Positions 6,386 through 6,490 of a DNA stretch of 6,490 nt are shown here, piece after piece. The stretch's first letter is position 1. Each line of letters begins with the position of its first letter. Below the pieces are notes generated by a model. The model did not search any database. It was not told where the DNA came from and worked only from the letters and a program-made list of their open reading frames with translations. Position numbers and translations under genes: made by a program. The stretch lies in contig CAKSJC010000095.1 in assembly GCA_934462885.1 (NCBI GenBank), positions 1-6,490 of the forward strand. The letters run 5' to 3'. Source of the DNA: an uncultured Eubacteriales bacterium. Its GTDB lineage: Bacteria > Bacillota > Clostridia > Oscillospirales > CAG-272.

Positions 6386-6490
6386 TTACTTGGAAAGCAG
6401 AACGCACGTCTCGACAGATGCCCCGCATTCATCAAATTGCGTGAGCACCTTTTGCTCAATAGGAAACTTGTACGCAATCGCCTTTACAAA
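6386..6490 (-). CDS. C-terminal end of a minus-strand gene, possibly RNA uracil-methyltransferase-like
   Basis: The minus-strand frame is open from the right edge for 34 codons and ends in TAA at 6388-6386. The last residues, SVETCVLLSK, resemble the closing strand HVETVVLLSR of TrmA/RlmD-type 23S rRNA or tRNA uracil-C5 methyltransferases. The preceding stretch (KFPIEQKVLTQFDECGA) does not match the usual VDMFPHTA, so this may be a divergent paralogue, a degenerate copy or a chance frame. The base composition is richer in G and C than the neighbouring intergenic DNA, which favours coding. The long gap to the likely terminator is unusual. Confidence 0.35.
   Translation of the reverse strand, partial: FVKAIAYKFPIEQKVLTQFDECGASVETCVLLSK

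Overview
The window looks like a chromosomal segment of a low-GC Firmicute, probably a clostridial gut or rumen anaerobe. The evidence is A/T-rich intergenic DNA, strong AGGAGG-type ribosome binding sites, sigma-A-like promoters, an IS200-type insertion sequence and a cytoplasmic family GH95 glycosidase. The species cannot be read from the sequence.

Left edge to about 580: the promoter-proximal part of an IS200/IS605-type element on the minus strand. It contains nearly all of the Y1 (HUH) transposase gene tnpA, a 12-bp inverted repeat that can pair over the tnpA ribosome binding site, a promoter nested inside that repeat, and a terminal hairpin at the left end. The right end of the element lies outside the window. 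From 583 to 1184, on the minus strand, there is an unrecognised membrane protein gene with its own promoter and a clear intrinsic terminator.

From 1185 to 1356 is a divergent intergenic region. To its right, on the plus strand, are a Xer-type tyrosine recombinase (1357-2394) with all six catalytic residues, a GH95 alpha-L-fucosidase-type glycoside hydrolase (2471-4681), and a protein of about 343 residues (4908-5939) that resembles the N-terminal domain of BtrH. The last gene has its own near-consensus promoter and ends in a strong terminator at 6001-6031.

From 6032 to 6385 no gene can be supported, but there is a terminator facing left and two small inverted repeats. At the right edge, on the minus strand, is the last 34 codons of an open frame whose end resembles the tail of TrmA/RlmD-type RNA uracil methyltransferases.

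The genes do not form an obvious pathway. The recombinase and glycosidase could be co-transcribed, since they are 76 nt apart with no T-tract terminator between them, but their functions are unrelated. The most interesting items are the nested promoter and RBS-sequestering stem in the IS, and the orphan BtrH-like protein, which lacks an N-terminal cysteine and has no visible biosynthetic neighbours. I do not see strong evidence for a wholly new multi-gene system.
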